Below are positions 30,791-44,142 of a stretch of 64,000 nucleotides of DNA, in pieces. The stretch covers positions 901,801 to 965,800 of the forward strand of contig PCDI01000012.1 in the NCBI GenBank assembly GCA_002778195.1, read 5' to 3'. Each line of letters begins with the position of its first letter. Position 1 is the first letter of the stretch. The notes under the pieces are model-generated. The model did not search any database, had not been told where the DNA came from, and saw only the letters and a program-made list of their open reading frames with translations. Source of the stretch: Raffaelea ambrosiae (lineage: Eukaryota; Ascomycota; Sordariomycetes; Ophiostomatales; Ophiostomataceae). Both the position numbers and the translations under genes were made by a program.

Positions 30791-33564
30791 CTATATCATG
30801 GACTGCCGCCACGGGGCGGCCTCGAGGGCGGCCTGGTCCGCCCGACAGCTCCCGCAGTAGTCGTCGTACCAGTCCGTCAACAAAGCCAGCCGCTTCTCGT
30901 CGACCGGCTTGCCGTCGGGACCCGTGGTCTCCTTGCTGGAAGAGGGCCGCGGCGTCGATGCTGCTGCTGCTGCGGCGGCTGTCTTGCTCGTCGTGCGGTT
31001 CGCCGTGCTCGCCCGCTTCGCGTCCAGCAGCATCTTCATCTGGTCGCAGCGCGTGTTCTCGTCGGCCAGCCACGTCTCCCACTCGGACTGCACCATCTCG
31101 CGCTCGACACTGTTGACGATGCGCATGGCCACCAGCAGGTCGTGCCGGTACGCGCCCAGCTTCTGGCGGGTGCGGCGCAGGCGCTGGGCGGCGGCGCGGT
31201 TAGTCGGGACCGTCAGCAGCGAGCCCGCCTGCTCAAAGGGGGCGTCGAGGTCGGTCGTGTTGGCAATCATTGAGAATGTATCGTAGCTGTCATGTTAGTG
31301 CCGGGGGATCAAGAGAACAAGGGAAAAAGAAAGGGAAAAAAATAGAACAGAACAGAAAAGACATTGAAAACAAAAGGCACAAGAACAATAAACGTACCAG
31401 ACACTCCCGTCCGGCATGGCGTGCCCACTGCCCGTCTGGGCCGCTGCTTCCAGGTCCACCAGATAGACCGACTTGCTCATCATCACGTTCGGCCGCACGC
31501 CCAGGCGGCTCATGTAGTGCGCCGCATTCCGCTCGGCCCACCAGGCGACCGTCTCGCGCGACGAGAAGACCAGGTTGGCCGCCAGGCTCAGCGCCAGCAC
31601 GGCCAGAAGGACGCGGTGCGCCGAGGCCACGTGGAACAGCTTGCGGGCGCCGGCAAAGGTCCACATGACCAGGCTGGAGACGACCGACTCCATGAAGCTG
31701 CGCAGGGTCTCGAGGACCATGTCCGTCAGCGTGCGCGGCTTGATGGGCTGCTTCTTGGAGGCGACCGCGGCCGCCGTCTCGCCGGGCGCGTACATGATCG
31801 TCTGCGTCTGCTGGCCAATGTTGCCGTAGACCTGGATGGCGCGCTTGGTGCGGCTGTGGGCGCCCAGCTTGCGGACCTCGTCGGTCGCCGTCTCCGCCAG
31901 CTCCTCGGCGTCGTGGCTGGCGTCGTCCAGCGCCTGGCGCTCGACGATGCTGCGCGAAAACGCCGGCGGGTTCGACCAGTCGACCTTGGTGTAGATGGCC
32001 AGCTTGCACTTGCTCTTGGCCACGTGCGTGATGACCACCTTGATCACCTGCTTGAACGCCTGCGCGTGCGGCAGGTGCCACGCCGTGCGCACGAGGCGCA
32101 CCACGTACGTGACGTGGTCGCTGAACAGGTCGATCGTCTGCTCGTCGGTCACGTCCGTGTTCTTGGTGCGGCCCAGCATGTCGACCGTCTCGGCCGTGAA
32201 GTGGAACTGCCGCTTCATCTTGCCGTGGTCCACCAGGCCCCAGGGGCCCTGCGCAATGTCCCGCGCCCGTCGGTCCGAGTACAGCTTCGGGAAGATGAAC
32301 GACTTGTCGCCAAACAGCACGTGGAAGCACGCCTTGGCGCTGATCTCAAAGTGCCGCTCCACCACCTTCTTCTGCATGTCGTCCGGCTCAAACACCACCG
32401 GGTGCGTCGGCAGCTGGAATTTGGGCAACGGCTTGCTGCCAAAGCCCCCGACACCCACGCCGCCGAACCCCCGGTTTGCATGGCCGCCGCCGATGCCGCC
32501 GCCGACGCCGACGCCGATGCCGCCGCCATAGCGACGATTTCCACTGCTGGTGTGGCTCGGGCCGCGCCGTGCCACCGGCCGTCCCGTGGGCGTGCCGTTG
32601 TCCATGGGCGTGCTGGCCGATACCTCCTCCCAGCTCTCGGCACTGGGGCTCTTCTGGTCGTTGATGTCGGTCTCGAGGTTGTCCAGCGCCTGGATAATGT
32701 CCGTCACGCCCATGGGCTCGGCCGCCTGCAGGTCGTCGATCAGCAGGTTCAGCCGCGCCTGCAGCAGATACATGTCGTCCAGGAACGTCTTGATCGTGAT
32801 GCGCGTAAAGCCCGTCTCGTTGGTGTCCTGGCCCAGGTGCAGAAAGATGTAGTCGCACTCCTTGCCGGGCGCCGCCGTCACCTCGCTGATGATGTCCAGG
32901 CTGACCGCGTACGTGACCACCAGCCCCATGCTCTGGCTGTAGAAATACATGTTGTCCGCGCTGACGTAGATCCGGCCGCTGCCGAACAGCGCCTGGTTCG
33001 CCTTGCCCTCTTCGGACGCGCTGACCCACGACGCGTTGAACACCAGCACCAGCTTCTCCTCGAGCGGCACGGCCGGGAAGAGCAGCCGGAACTGCGCGTG
33101 CTGCGCCTTCAGCTCGGGCGGGTAGTGGGGCGGGAACGCTTCGGGCTGCGACCGGTCTTGCGGCTGCTGCGCGCTGGCCTGCGCGATTCCGGCAACCGAC
33201 CCCTTTCTCGACACGGCCAAGGGCGTCGCCGAGTTGGCGCCGCCCAGGTCGAGCGGACCGCCGCCGGGCGCGACCTCCGAGCCCTTGGCCACGTAGCCTC
33301 CCCACAAGTTGCTGCCCCAGTAGTTGGCCAGGATGCCGGCCGGCAGCCCGCCCGAGACGCCCACGCGGCTGATGCCGCGCTCGACGCTCGCAATCACGGC
33401 CACCTTGCTCAGGATGGTCGCGATCGGCGACTTGACCAGCGTTACCGGCGCCAGCGACGGCCGGTGCTGGTTGTAGTGGTAGCTGTTGCCGTTCGCCGTG
33501 GACAGGGGCGGAATAGTGAGGTTGGCGCGTGAGGCTCCTGCTCCTGCTGCCGCCCCTGCTGCGG

Positions 33565-33604
<40 letters not shown>

Positions 33605-35569
33605 CGCCGCCGCCGCTGCTGCTGCTGCTGCTGCCGCCGGCGGCAAGCCGGGAAACATGCCATGGCTGGCCGATATCAGGCTGGCAATGCCCCCCGACGG
33701 CTGGGGAGCGCTCAGCAAAGCCGCGCTGCTGCTGCTGGCGCCGAGGCCGTTGGCACCCAGCGCGGCGGCGGCGGCGCTGGTGTCGGCCGAGTTGGACGAG
33801 AAGGTGGCCTTGCGGTGCATTTCCAGGCGCTGCATGATGCGTGCGGCGTGCTCGCGGCTGCTCTCGCCCTCCTCGCGCTGCAGCTCGCGGCCCAGCATCG
33901 TGATGGAGCGGCGCGGCGGCGGCGGCGCGCTGGTCACGTCAAAGCTGCCGCGTGGCGCCAGGTCGCCGCCGGGTATGGGTAGGGCCGTGTTGCTTCGCTC
34001 GAGCGACACGCTGGTCTCGTCGACGGTGCCGAGCTGGCCGCCGGCGGTCTCGAGCGCGCGCGCCGAGAACTCGGGCACAGACGGCGGCGTGATGGCAAAG
34101 GCCGGGTCGACCGTGCCGGCGGCGACAGCGTTGTCGCGGGCCATGCTGTCCTCAAAGGCCTTCTTCTTGGCCACCTCAAAGACCTCGAGCCACTCCGTCA
34201 GCTGGCCCTGGTTCTCGGCCTGCATCATCATGTTCTGGCTCTTGGTCTTGACCTCGAAGCAGAACCGGCGCTCCTCCTGCACGGCCGGCTTGGCGCTGCA
34301 GAGCAAGACGCCAATGTCGTCGCCCTGGAGCACGCCGTGCGGCGCCGGCACCAGCCAGCCGAAGATGCCGTCGCGGCAGTAGAACCAGCGCCGCACCCAC
34401 GTGACGCGCGCCGGCTTGCCCGTCACCGTGCGGTAGTAGAGCCACCCTTGCTTCTCGGAGATCACCGCGCCCCCCGGGCCTCCCGGCGGCTGGCCGCCCG
34501 GCCCCGTCCCCTGGCCGGCCGGGCCGGCCGGGCCGCGCGAGCCCAGAAACGCGACCGTGGACGCGCTGTAGTCGTCGAGCTCACGTGACGGGCGGATGGT
34601 GGCCAGCGTCGTCTCGCCGATCTCCCGCCGCGACACCTGCAGCTCGCGCCGCAGGGCAGCCTCGGAGAGCTCCAGCTCCTTGGACCAGCCGCGGATGCGC
34701 TCCATCTCGTCGCCCCATTTGACCGACGCCGCCGCCGAGTTGCGGGCGCGCTTCATCTCGCGCCAGAAATCGGCCGACACGCGCGTCAGCAGCTTGTCGA
34801 GCCCGCAGCGCATCTGGGGCGCCATCTGGCAAAAGTCGAGGCTGGCCTTGAGGTACACGCGCCGCGTCTCGTACACGGCAAAGGCGTCCTCGCGCAGAGA
34901 GCTGGGCTCCTTGGTCTTGGACTGGCCCAGGTAGCGCCCGAGCGCCGTGTCGTACGCCTTCTGCGCCGTGTCGAGGCTGCGGCGGGCCTCCTTGAAGTTC
35001 TTGACGTCGCCGTTCAGGAACGCCCGGATCGGCTCCGCGCTGACCGTGTCCAGCCGCCGCAGCGAGTTGAGCACGCTCATCCACCACTCGCGCGACCCGT
35101 CGCTGACGCGCTTCAGCGCCAGCATCGTGTAGTCCGCGTCGATCACCCCGTCCGCCACGCCCGCCGGCGGCGCAATCTTGGACAGGTGCGTGTTGATCGA
35201 GTCTTCCAGCGCCAGGCAGTCGTGCACCAGCTTCGTCGTGCTCTTGACGTAGGCCTCCAGCCACCGCTCGATCGCCTCCAGCTGGTCCGAAAACAGCACC
35301 GCCGTCGCTCGGAAGGACGGCGAGTCCAGCGCGGCCTCGTTCAGGCCCACCGCGATGGCCGACCGTGGCATGATCGCTGCCGCCGCCGCCATCGCCGGGG
35401 CAGCCGTCGTGAATGTGTTCGTCGTCGTCTCGGTCGTCGTCGTCGTGCCCAGGGCTGGTGCAGGGTTCAGCGGCAAAGGAGACGCGGGCCCAGCAGAGAT
35501 CCCGCCGGCAGCTGCCGGGGTCGTCGGCCGCGGCTTCGACCCCAGAGCCCCAGTGGCTGTGTCGGCCAT
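30791..35569 (-). CDS. Sip3/Lam-type BAR-PH-GRAM-VASt membrane protein, two exons
   Basis: This resembles yeast Sip3/Lam3 and Ysp1/Lam1, ER-anchored proteins of the LAM family that act at membrane contact sites in sterol transfer. Exons (minus) are 31398-35569 and 30791-31286, with a 111-nt intron (GTACGT donor, CACTAAC branch, ACAG acceptor), giving 1555 residues. Order of parts: low-complexity N-terminus; BAR-like coiled region (about residues 75-320); PH domain (about 371-470, with GWLYYRTVTGK and WVRRWFYCRDGIFGWL); a long linker with an Ala/Gly run (about 640-680); GRAM-like domain (about 820-950, VFNASWVSASEEGKANQALF); VASt domain (about 1060-1210, VVERHFEISAKACFHVLFGD); one transmembrane helix (about 1318-1336, RVLLAVLALSLAANLVF); and a C-terminal helical tail in exon 2. 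Long antisense frames here are composition shadows. Confidence 0.88.
33540..33650. repeat. CTCCTG / GCTGCC microsatellite within Sip3-like coding sequence
   Basis: On the plus strand CTCCTG hexamers repeat at about 33565-33600, next to GCTGCT triplets. On the coding strand these encode the Ala run and the alternating Ala-Gly run of the linker. Length is likely polymorphic. Confidence 0.7.
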
Positions 35570-38500
35570 GGCCGCCGCTTCGCCGATGGTCGTGTGTCTG
35601 TCGGGGGAGGGAGGTTGGGTGGTCGAAAGGGAGGAGGATGTCGTAGAGTGAGGCTGCTATAGGTCGGATTTAGACATCGCCAGTAGATTTCGTGCGACAG
35701 TTTGTGACAGCTATTCACCTGACCGGTTACTGCCTGTGACCCGACGTGACAGGCATCTGTTGAAAATCAGGAAGGTGCGATAGACCACGATTTCGTTTGT
35801 TCCGGAGCTTCCTTCCTTCTCCTCACTGCAACACGCTGAGACGGAGCTTGTAACGCTCAGCCCTTAGAGCCTGTAATCTTAGATAACGCCCCACCGCGGC
35901 CAGTACGCCAGGGCCGTTTTCTCCGGTCACGTGGCAAATACGCTGATTAAACGGCGTCTACACGAGTATTCTACGAGAGCGAAGTCTGAACAGACGCGAA
36001 AGCGACACAAAGGGGGAAAAGTGAGGCATCTACAGACAGCGGCTACACGGCAGCCAAGCATCACGACACCGGGAGCTCTGGTGCAAGCTCGCGATCCATG
36101 CAGACCAGGCTGTCCGTCCAGACTCGTCAACTGATTGGCGGATACGAAAAGAAGCTTCGCATAGTACGAGAAAATCCAAGTGTGTCGCGAATGTCTCGTA
36201 ATGCCAGAGGGCCACAAATAGAATAAGTGAAGTCCCCCATCCTGGAAGCCGTTTTGCTTTAGCGGCTTCGCTCACTGCCGCCAATCTCGGCCACCACGAT
36301 ATGTGATCCCACTGCGACCAGTCCCCGGGGCATCCACTTTCTGGAAAACCTTGTTTGCCCCTGCATGGTGTCATCATTGTCCTGCTCTTTTTTGCAACTT
36401 CTTTGCTGTCAGAGGGCATACGGACAATAGCGATAACTACATAGCACACCTCAGCCCCGTTCCGACGGCTTGGTGGACATGCATCTGCAAGAAGACGGAG
36501 AAAATGGTGGCGAGGCAAAGTGCATGTTGTGGGGAAAAGCCAGAATGGCCAGGCAAGCCGAAAAATCGGCTGCAGAATACAGTGAGGCTGGGTTCGGATT
36601 TTAGCGGGCTCCAAAAAAACCCCCCAATCCCACAGAGCAGGCAGGCTGCCTCCCACTACTGCATCTGCATGGACAACACACAACCTTGGAGAGGCGACAC
36701 CAAGCAACCACGACCCGCCGTCGGGCTGCATCTGCAGTAAAGCAAGGCTAAAAGAGGGTTAAAAATCTGCCATTGGGATGCAACACGATGCAGGGTGAGA
36801 ACCAAGCGAGGAGGGTTGCGCCCCAATCTGGCGGGTTCCTGGCTTGCATATGCAGACAAAAAGGTAGTACGCGTAGTGCTGTTAGTTGTTGGCGAGGCAG
36901 ACCAGCACTGAGAAGCTGAGAGCAACGACGACGTGGATCCGGATCCAGCTGCTTCTAGGGCGGCGATGCAGACCACGGGATGATGACGACGATGTCTTCA
37001 GAGACACCGTCTGCAGGCCCCATGTGGCAAAGAAACGTATGTCAACCCCTGCGAGATGTGTTTTCTGACATGCAAAGTAGTTGCTACAGTACTCGTAGGT
37101 CTTGCTTGGGCATGGCATCGTAGGACATACCTGCACGAGCATGCGAGTATGGCTCTATGCGGTCTCCTTTTCTGGCCGTCATCGTCAGCATCACCCCCCC
37201 AGACCTCAGCTGGCCATGGGCAGACATAGACATCCAGCGAGAGTTGACCCATATGACGTATGATTCCTGTCTGGTCGAGTCTGACTCGGGCCTGCTCCGG
37301 AGACCTGACCTGAAGGAGACCCAGGAGAGGCCGGCTATGAGACTGCATGAATTGCGACGTCCCCCCTGCACGCGCAACAACGCCGGCGAAATAATACTAT
37401 CCGTGCAGGGCCTCCATAGTCGGTCGGGTTCCTGCAAATCCGAGAGAGCCTGTTTTTGGGCCACCTGACTTTTTTTTCTTCGCTTGTCATGTGCCCTCGC
37501 TTTGGTGCTCCTGGCCCCCCTGGGAGGTGCATGTCGGCAGCGTCGCTGGCCCACAAGCAAAGGGAAGCGCAGCCCGCCAGAGCAACAGAAAGGAGGCAAA
37601 AGAGGGCGATCGCGGCGCGCGAAGGACGCCGAGAGGAATCCAGAGGAGGACACGAGAAAGAGAGAGGGGGAGAGGGATCCTCCCATGATTCCCAGAGGGA
37701 TTCTTGCTTCATCTTGTCTCCATGCCCTCTGCGCCACTGGCCGAGCTGGGGCTGCTGCACGGCTGCAGGAGACCCAACGCATGTAGCAGAAGCCAAAGCC
37801 GAATTTTGGGCCGAAGCCGCAACCTGGGGGCCTGCCTGTGTGTTGTTGGAACTTTACGCGGAGGTTGTCATTTCTTAAGAGGTGGAATGTATTGGAGGGT
37901 TGTTATTTTTTCGCCTTCTCGGGGCCGTTCGTATTCCTGGCCCGACGCAGGGAGACCAGCAGACGGCTGGTAGCCACAGGCGGACTGTACGGAATACGAA
38001 ACCAAAGTCGTAGAAGACAGTAAATGTTCAGCAAAGCACAAACAAGCACAAGCAGACAGAAAACCAGGCACCAGAACAAAAACTTCTCAGTGTCAACGTA
38101 AAACGCCAACCCTGTCAGCTCTTGTCAACTCCGTCAAGCCTAGATGACGTATCTGACGATGAGACATCGCTGACTGTACTTTCTTCCGGTTTGGCGGATT
38201 GTAAGGCAAAAGCAATTTATAGGCTACCCGGGCACGTAAGATACCGTACATACAGGTCGAGGAATGTTGCCCAGCGTCGCTGAAGACAACCCCTGCCCAT
38301 TCGCAATCGACCAACTGGCCAGCGACGGCCCGCGCTTCTGTGGAGAAGAGTGTTTTTAGGGTGGCTTTAGAGCAAGCAGGGTTACAAAGAGAGGAAGAAC
38401 CTCCCCCCCCTCCAAAAACTCGCTACGCATTGATTCGCGTCCCTCGTTTTGTCGCTGAAGGAGCTGAGGCGGCTAGCTGTGGTCAAAGAACGTTGTGCAT

Positions 38501-41360
38501 ACCAAGAGAGGGAACCCGTTGCAAAGCTGGATGAGAAGACGATGCGCCATCCGCATTTGATTGGAAGGCGAAGACTGCAGGAAACAGCCAAACAGAGACC
38601 CACGGGACCCAGAGAGTTGTACGAAGAAGCGGAACGTCCAGAACAGAAACTGGGGAGTCGTCTATCCCGAGGTCAAGTGACGTCCCCGTTTTTGTGATCA
38701 TCACGAGCATCGTCAAATCGCAAGTTATTCGGCCTTACTACTGAGGGGCGGGGCGTCTAACCAGGCGGTGACCTGTAGACAAGGGCAAGGCCTCTCGGCT
38801 GGATCTCTCTGCGGAGACTGACGGGCAAGGGGGGGGGGGTGGAAGGACTGGCAACTAGTGTGCCCCATAGCCTCTAACAAGGGCACAAAGACCCCTCTTG
38901 GAAGGGTCCCCAAAAATAGACGACAACTGACTTTTCGGAGGGCTTCTTTGGCTTCTTTAGCTGGCCACGGGCCTCTTATCAGAAATAGAGTCTTTTTTTT
39001 CTCCCTGGCCGACATCCTACATAGTATTTTTTTGGCGTGTCTCTTTGGTGTGTCTCCTTAGGCCGCTTCCTGCCGGACACTCCCTTGGCTTGCTTCATTC
39101 GTGATGGGCCCCAGGAAAGCATCCTGGGCCGTCTGGCCCTTGGAAGCGTGGAAGCGTGGAAGCGTGGAAGCGGCAGACGCAAATCCATTTACGCGTCCTT
39201 GCAACTCATGCATAGTAATTCATACCAGCTTTTCCAATCGGCCAATGGACAAATCTTGGTTGCACTGCCTCTCTTATACGGCAGGATCATGGGTCTGATT
39301 TGTTTTCTTCGTTTTCTTGTCTGCCCGGCACCGACGACAGGCCCTGATTTGAAGAGACGTCTTATTGCTGGATGCATTTTACTACGTATTCATTAGTGAT
39401 TCTGCATATTTGCTCCTGCAGCTGTGGCCTTATGTTGGGGGGCAATATCCCAGGGTGCCAATGATGGCAAGGCAAAAATAAAAGCGAAATGCAGGTAAGG
39501 GCGTTGGTTGCATCTCACTGTCACTCTCCCAGGGAGGCTGTAATACTGCAGAGTAGTAGTGAACTACAGAGTAGCTCGCAGGCTGGCGATGACGTTCAGG
39601 GAACCCCCCGGTTTTTCTTCAGCGGCGAATGCGATGTCGGGATTGGCCCCACCGATATTCTTTTTGGGTCCAAGCCTCAATTGATATCGCTGCTGCACAC
39701 ATTCATTCCAACACTCCTCACGAAGTCTCTGACGCGTCAACTTTTGCTCTTTCTTCTTTCTTGGGGGGAGGGGTTTGGGCAGTTTGAGGTAACTGCGTAA
39801 GTGTGTGTCTCTGGTGTTTCTGGTCTTCCTGAGGGTGTGCGAGTGTGTGCGAGCTTGTTTCGGTACCTCAGTAGCTGTTTTACATTACATGTTTTTCCGG
39901 CCATGTATTTGTTCTTTTGCTTTCTTTTTCTGGCAGTCTGATCTCGCCACGGATATGCACCCCCCCCCCCGGCTGGGCCAAGCAGTAAAACTCACAGCAG
40001 GGACCGGCCAGAGAAAAGAACATTTCCGTGTACGGTTCCATTGATGTTCTCTCCATCTGTCAGTTACCAGTCTTTTGGCCCCCCTAGACCACCACACGGC
40101 ACCCGATAACTGAGCCGTGTACCTGGATCCCCACTCCCCTTTGTTCAACCCTGGTCGGTCCCAAAAGTCTCTTGGCCCTGGTATTCCGGACCTGGAACAC
40201 GCCTCTCTCGGCGTAATCTGCACAGATGGAAGGCTGGCCTGGAACACCGCAATGTACTAGAGAATGTAGCCATTCTAATATATGCAGCAGGCCAGCTTCG
40301 GTATTGCAGCAGCAAAGTAACAACAAAAATGGGCTCCGGCGTTTAGTCTTTGTTGACACACAGTCGAATGCATCATCAGGATTGGCTGCGCTGGGATAAT
40401 GAGCAAGAGTCATGGCGTCCATTGCTCCGTCCACTACCCACTACTATGTCTCCTCGCCCATTGCCTTCCAAGCCAGCCCTTCAGCCCATCGAGACAACCA
40501 CCAGACATGTGGCTTGTAGCAAGGGCCTGCACGGGAACTTGCACAAGGTCCGGCTTACCTCCAACGGAAACTAGGAGACAGCCGAAAGAGGAAATGGACC
40601 AGTGGGAGCTGGTATCGCGTTGTGTGCTGAACAACACGCAGGGAAAAGGGAGGAGCGGAAAGGAAGGGGGAGAAGGGGGTGTGTGTAAGTAAGCGATGCC
40701 GTTTTAGACTTGAGATATTCTTCTTCATCCTCGCATGAGTAAGACAGCAGCCTTCATATTTTTCCAGTTTGCAAAATGGACGGTTTTCTCTACATGGAGA
40801 CACTACCAACAGGGCCTTTCCACAGTCAGACAAGGGCGCCCTTTTGGCCCCTTTGGCCCCCTTCCGCCCCTTTGGCCCTTTCTTGCCCGTTGCTCGTTTT
40901 CGTGTCCTCATCGTATCACTTTAAGACAGCCCTAACAAGGCTAAGTCCCTTTCAGGGCGCCTAGATATTCGGCTCCCAGACCGAGCCTTTGGGGGCGTCG
41001 TTGGCGGCAGTACATTGGACATAACGATGGCAATCCAAGGGCTGGGAAACGGACTGGAAACAAAATCAAAGCGCCAGGAAGGAAAAGAAAAAGAAAGGAG
41101 ACAGGGGGGGTGGATATGCCGCCCGAAACATGGCATGTGGGCAGGTTGGGAGGAATATCTTGTCGCTCTGGGTTTTTGCCTCCTTATTTTTTTTTTTTGT
41201 GGTGGTTTAAGCCCACGACGGTCCGAGTGAGTATCGTCTCCTGGGGTCTCTCTCCTGTTGCAACTTTGTTCCACACCCTTTCTCTCTGAACGTCTCGTTC
41301 TTCGCCCTCTAAATGGCGCCGTTGCCCATCCATGGCACTAAGGCCGGAAAGCCTAATTCT
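35570..41360. other. Gene-poor region, left half
   Basis: I find no supported gene in this stretch. It begins with the upstream region of the Sip3-like gene, which has GTCACGTG at 35926-35933. The longest frames (about 230 codons, minus, near 36.0-36.7 and 37.1-37.8 kb) lack recognisable motifs, even composition or splice support. It contains paired CCAAT boxes at 39234-39246, four TGGAAGCG copies at 39141-39172, and G or C runs at 38829-38839 and 39960-39970. Base composition looks ordinary by eye, not like strongly AT-rich mutated transposon DNA. Confidence 0.5.
39141..39172. repeat. Four exact tandem copies of TGGAAGCG
   Basis: The 8-base unit repeats exactly at 39141, 39149, 39157 and 39165. 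It lies in non-coding DNA. Confidence 0.95.
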
Positions 41361-41361
41361 C

Positions 41362-41472
41362 ATTGGCCGAAAAGCGTCTTCAAAAGGCCAATCAGCATCG
41401 CGGACAGCCTCTTTCCAGATTGCCCCCTCACCAGGGTCTAAAGTCACTAGGGCTCTTACGCAGCCTGATTGG
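41362..41472. promoter_or_regulatory. Cluster of three CCAAT boxes
   Basis: ATTGG lies at 41362-41366, CCAAT at 41388-41392 and ATTGG at 41468-41472. Three HAP/CBC-type sites within 111 bases, in a region without a nearby coding sequence, suggest a promoter. The transcript served is unknown. Confidence 0.4.
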
Positions 41473-42947
41473 CTGCTGGCTTTTCAAGCCATCTTTTTTC
41501 ATCCTCTTAGTTCCTTTTGTCACGGCCTTGATAAATGCCCTTTTCGGTAGGACCTCGACAACCTGGAGTACGTCCCATCCTCCACACAATGGTCAGATCC
41601 TCCCCCTTCTTCCTTCCACCCCCTCTCCCATCCAGACGTTTTTTATGATGTTGCATGCACGTTGCACACTGAGACGGCGCAATTTTCCCTCGCTGAAAAG
41701 GCCAAATGAGGTCTAGATAACTCTCTACGCCTGGGCCAGAAACTGCTTCCCAGCCAATCTGTGGCGTGGCCAGCCTCCTCGAAGTGACTATCGCAATGTC
41801 TCCATTGTCCACCTATATCTCCTGTTCTTTTTTCTGCACTCTTTTGGAGTCCTGTCAGCTGTTTTGGCACGGCTGTCTTCTCCTTAACATTGCAGCTTCG
41901 GCATTCACGGGTCCCCCCCCCCCCTTTCCTCAGCTTAGAGAAAACGACCGTCCCAAACCGCTTCGACCGTTAAAGGCAATAGTGATAACTGATTCTTTGT
42001 TTTTTTTTGCCCCTGGCGCCCCCTCTCATGCCACCGATTATCGTCTTATTCGCAAGGTGCAAGGACCAACGCAACACTTGGCTTGACCCTTAGTTTCCGT
42101 TCACTGGCTACGATAGTCGGAGCAAAGAAACAGAAGAGAGGTTCTACTACTATGTATGTATCTATTGTCTTGTCAAGAAGAGACGATCACACCATCTTCT
42201 TTGGCCGTTGGTCTCCTCTTTCTTCCTCGCTTGTACACTCGCTCACTCTTGAGGTTCTAACATCTTCCCCTCACACCCCCTCCAAATTGTCTCTGACCTC
42301 TCTGACTGGCTTGATCCTTGCTTTGTGTCTTCTCTTTGCCGATGTCTTGCCCTTTCCATGTGCTCCTTGACCACACCTTGGTGTCTTTTTTAAAAGCATA
42401 GCCCTTCCAGACCCTGGTCTTCCGGAACTATTTCTGTGGTCATCGTCCAAACAGGGGTTGGCTCTACCGGAGCGCGCTTACATTTGTTTCAAGTGCGGTG
42501 GTGATGGGTGTGTGGAAATGGATGGAGTGGTCCAGTCTTTTTTTACTTCTCTCGGTCCATCTCGCCTCTGCTCCCGTACACACACACACACACGCTCTCT
42601 CTCTCTCTGTCTCTCTCCACACCTTTCCCTACCCTCCACGGCCGTAATGTCTTTCGGTCGCGCGAGTTCCCAATGTCGTTAGATGCCGCTGCAACAGGGA
42701 AAGAGGAGAAACGAGGAAGAGGAGACAAAGAGACCCAGGGCGCGTATGAATGGACAAATGCATGAACAAAGTGGATATGGCCAAAAAAAATTGTATGCGT
42801 CCGTGTGAAGAAGTGCACTTTAGCTCGAATAATTCCGTCTTACCGGCTGGTAGTCATCTTCATTCCTGTTGGATGACACACGAGTGTTGGCCCGTTCACG
42901 CAGAAGTTAAGCCCTATCACGAATCCTGCAATGTTGGTCTTTATTTC

Positions 42948-42985
42948 AGCTCTGGCAAAGCAGAGCTGGGACTGGCAGTCCCAGC
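42948..42985. other. Two adjacent perfect hairpins
   Basis: AGCTCTG (42948-42954) pairs with CAGAGCT (42961-42967) around a 6-base loop. GCTGGGACT (42965-42973) pairs with AGTCCCAGC (42977-42985) around a 3-base loop. They share three bases, so they could form alternately rather than together. They are non-coding by all visible evidence. Confidence 0.5.
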
Positions 42986-44142
42986 TTGTCAGCCAAATTT
43001 CCTGGCGAGGCATAAGATTGCAAGTCAGAACGTTGTAGAAATGTTCATATGATACGCGAAACGAGCCGGCCAAACACATGAAGTTGCAGCGTGGATTTTC
43101 TATGGCTGTTTCCTGCCCATAGTTAATAGTATCTAAATTAGGTCGTAAACTGTGTTCCTTGGAGCGTGGGCAAACTAACGCATATCCGTACTTTTGTGAG
43201 AGTTGATACGTGCCGCCTTGCCTAATGCCAGATGCAAGTGTTCAGTCTAGTGTAGCAGCAAAGGTTTCTGCTGCAACCCGACTTTGCATCCGCGCAACGT
43301 TCTAGCAAGTCTAGGCTCCGACAAACCATCTCGCCGGGGCAGTTTTCTCGTGCATCCGGTCATTTTTTATTTTTTTTGTTTTTTATTTCGAGCCAGGAAA
43401 TATGCAAGGCTCTTCATGGACCCGGAACTTCAAGGAAACAAGAAGTACCCACACCCTCAGACACCCCTCCCAGAAATCTGACAGACACAGGGTGCTATCT
43501 GATACTATCTGATGCTTGGATGTGCATTGGATGGATGGTGTCGACGGTTTTCGTAAGCCGTGGCTCGGTCCCAGGACTGACCAGGCGACCAGGGCGGTCT
43601 GATAACGAGCCTGCAGGTCTGCGAAATTCAACCTCGACAAAACAATTGTGCATTCACTATGTAGGGTGATGGGCCGTGAAGGATTTCCGGCTTCGCTCTG
43701 TCCTGGTGGTCTTATTGCAAAGCGGTAAAAATGCCAATGTGAGATATGACATAAGGGTGTATTGCTATGTAAGTGTCTTGCGTACACTGTCGGCTCAGGA
43801 GACCATGACTACTGCTACATGGTACATAGTATGCCCGTAACTTTGCCTTCGTTCGCGCACTGCCATCTCTCGTGCATGAGCTAAGCAGTTCCGTCTGTGC
43901 GGGCGACTCTGTTCTAAACCTGGCTTGTGTGCTCGGTACGGCTTCTGCATAGACCGCTCTTCAGTGGGCGGGACCAGTTGGGATATGTGGGCTCTGGGTT
44001 TTTGTGGGCGGCAAGGAAACAAAAAGATGCAGGTGGTCGTCAATTTCTGTTGTGTGTAGGCTGGGTGAAACAACCGGGTGGCACTGCCAGGCAGCACAAT
44101 AATATGCTTGTACAGGTTGGCGGGGTAGGTTGTTACTTCGCA

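Noticed and set aside
32461..32535. GC-rich repeat at 32.5 kb as a possible satellite
   Set aside because: It encodes the Gly-rich GGGIGVGVGGG linker of the Sip3-like protein and is explained by coding low complexity.
31364..33532. 722-codon open frame antisense to the Sip3-like gene
   Set aside because: Shadow of a GC-rich gene; Arg/His/Leu-rich translation without recognisable motifs.
37084..37782. 232-codon minus-strand frame in the gene desert
   Set aside because: Composition jumps between Arg/Cys/Ser patches with no family resemblance. Considered chance.
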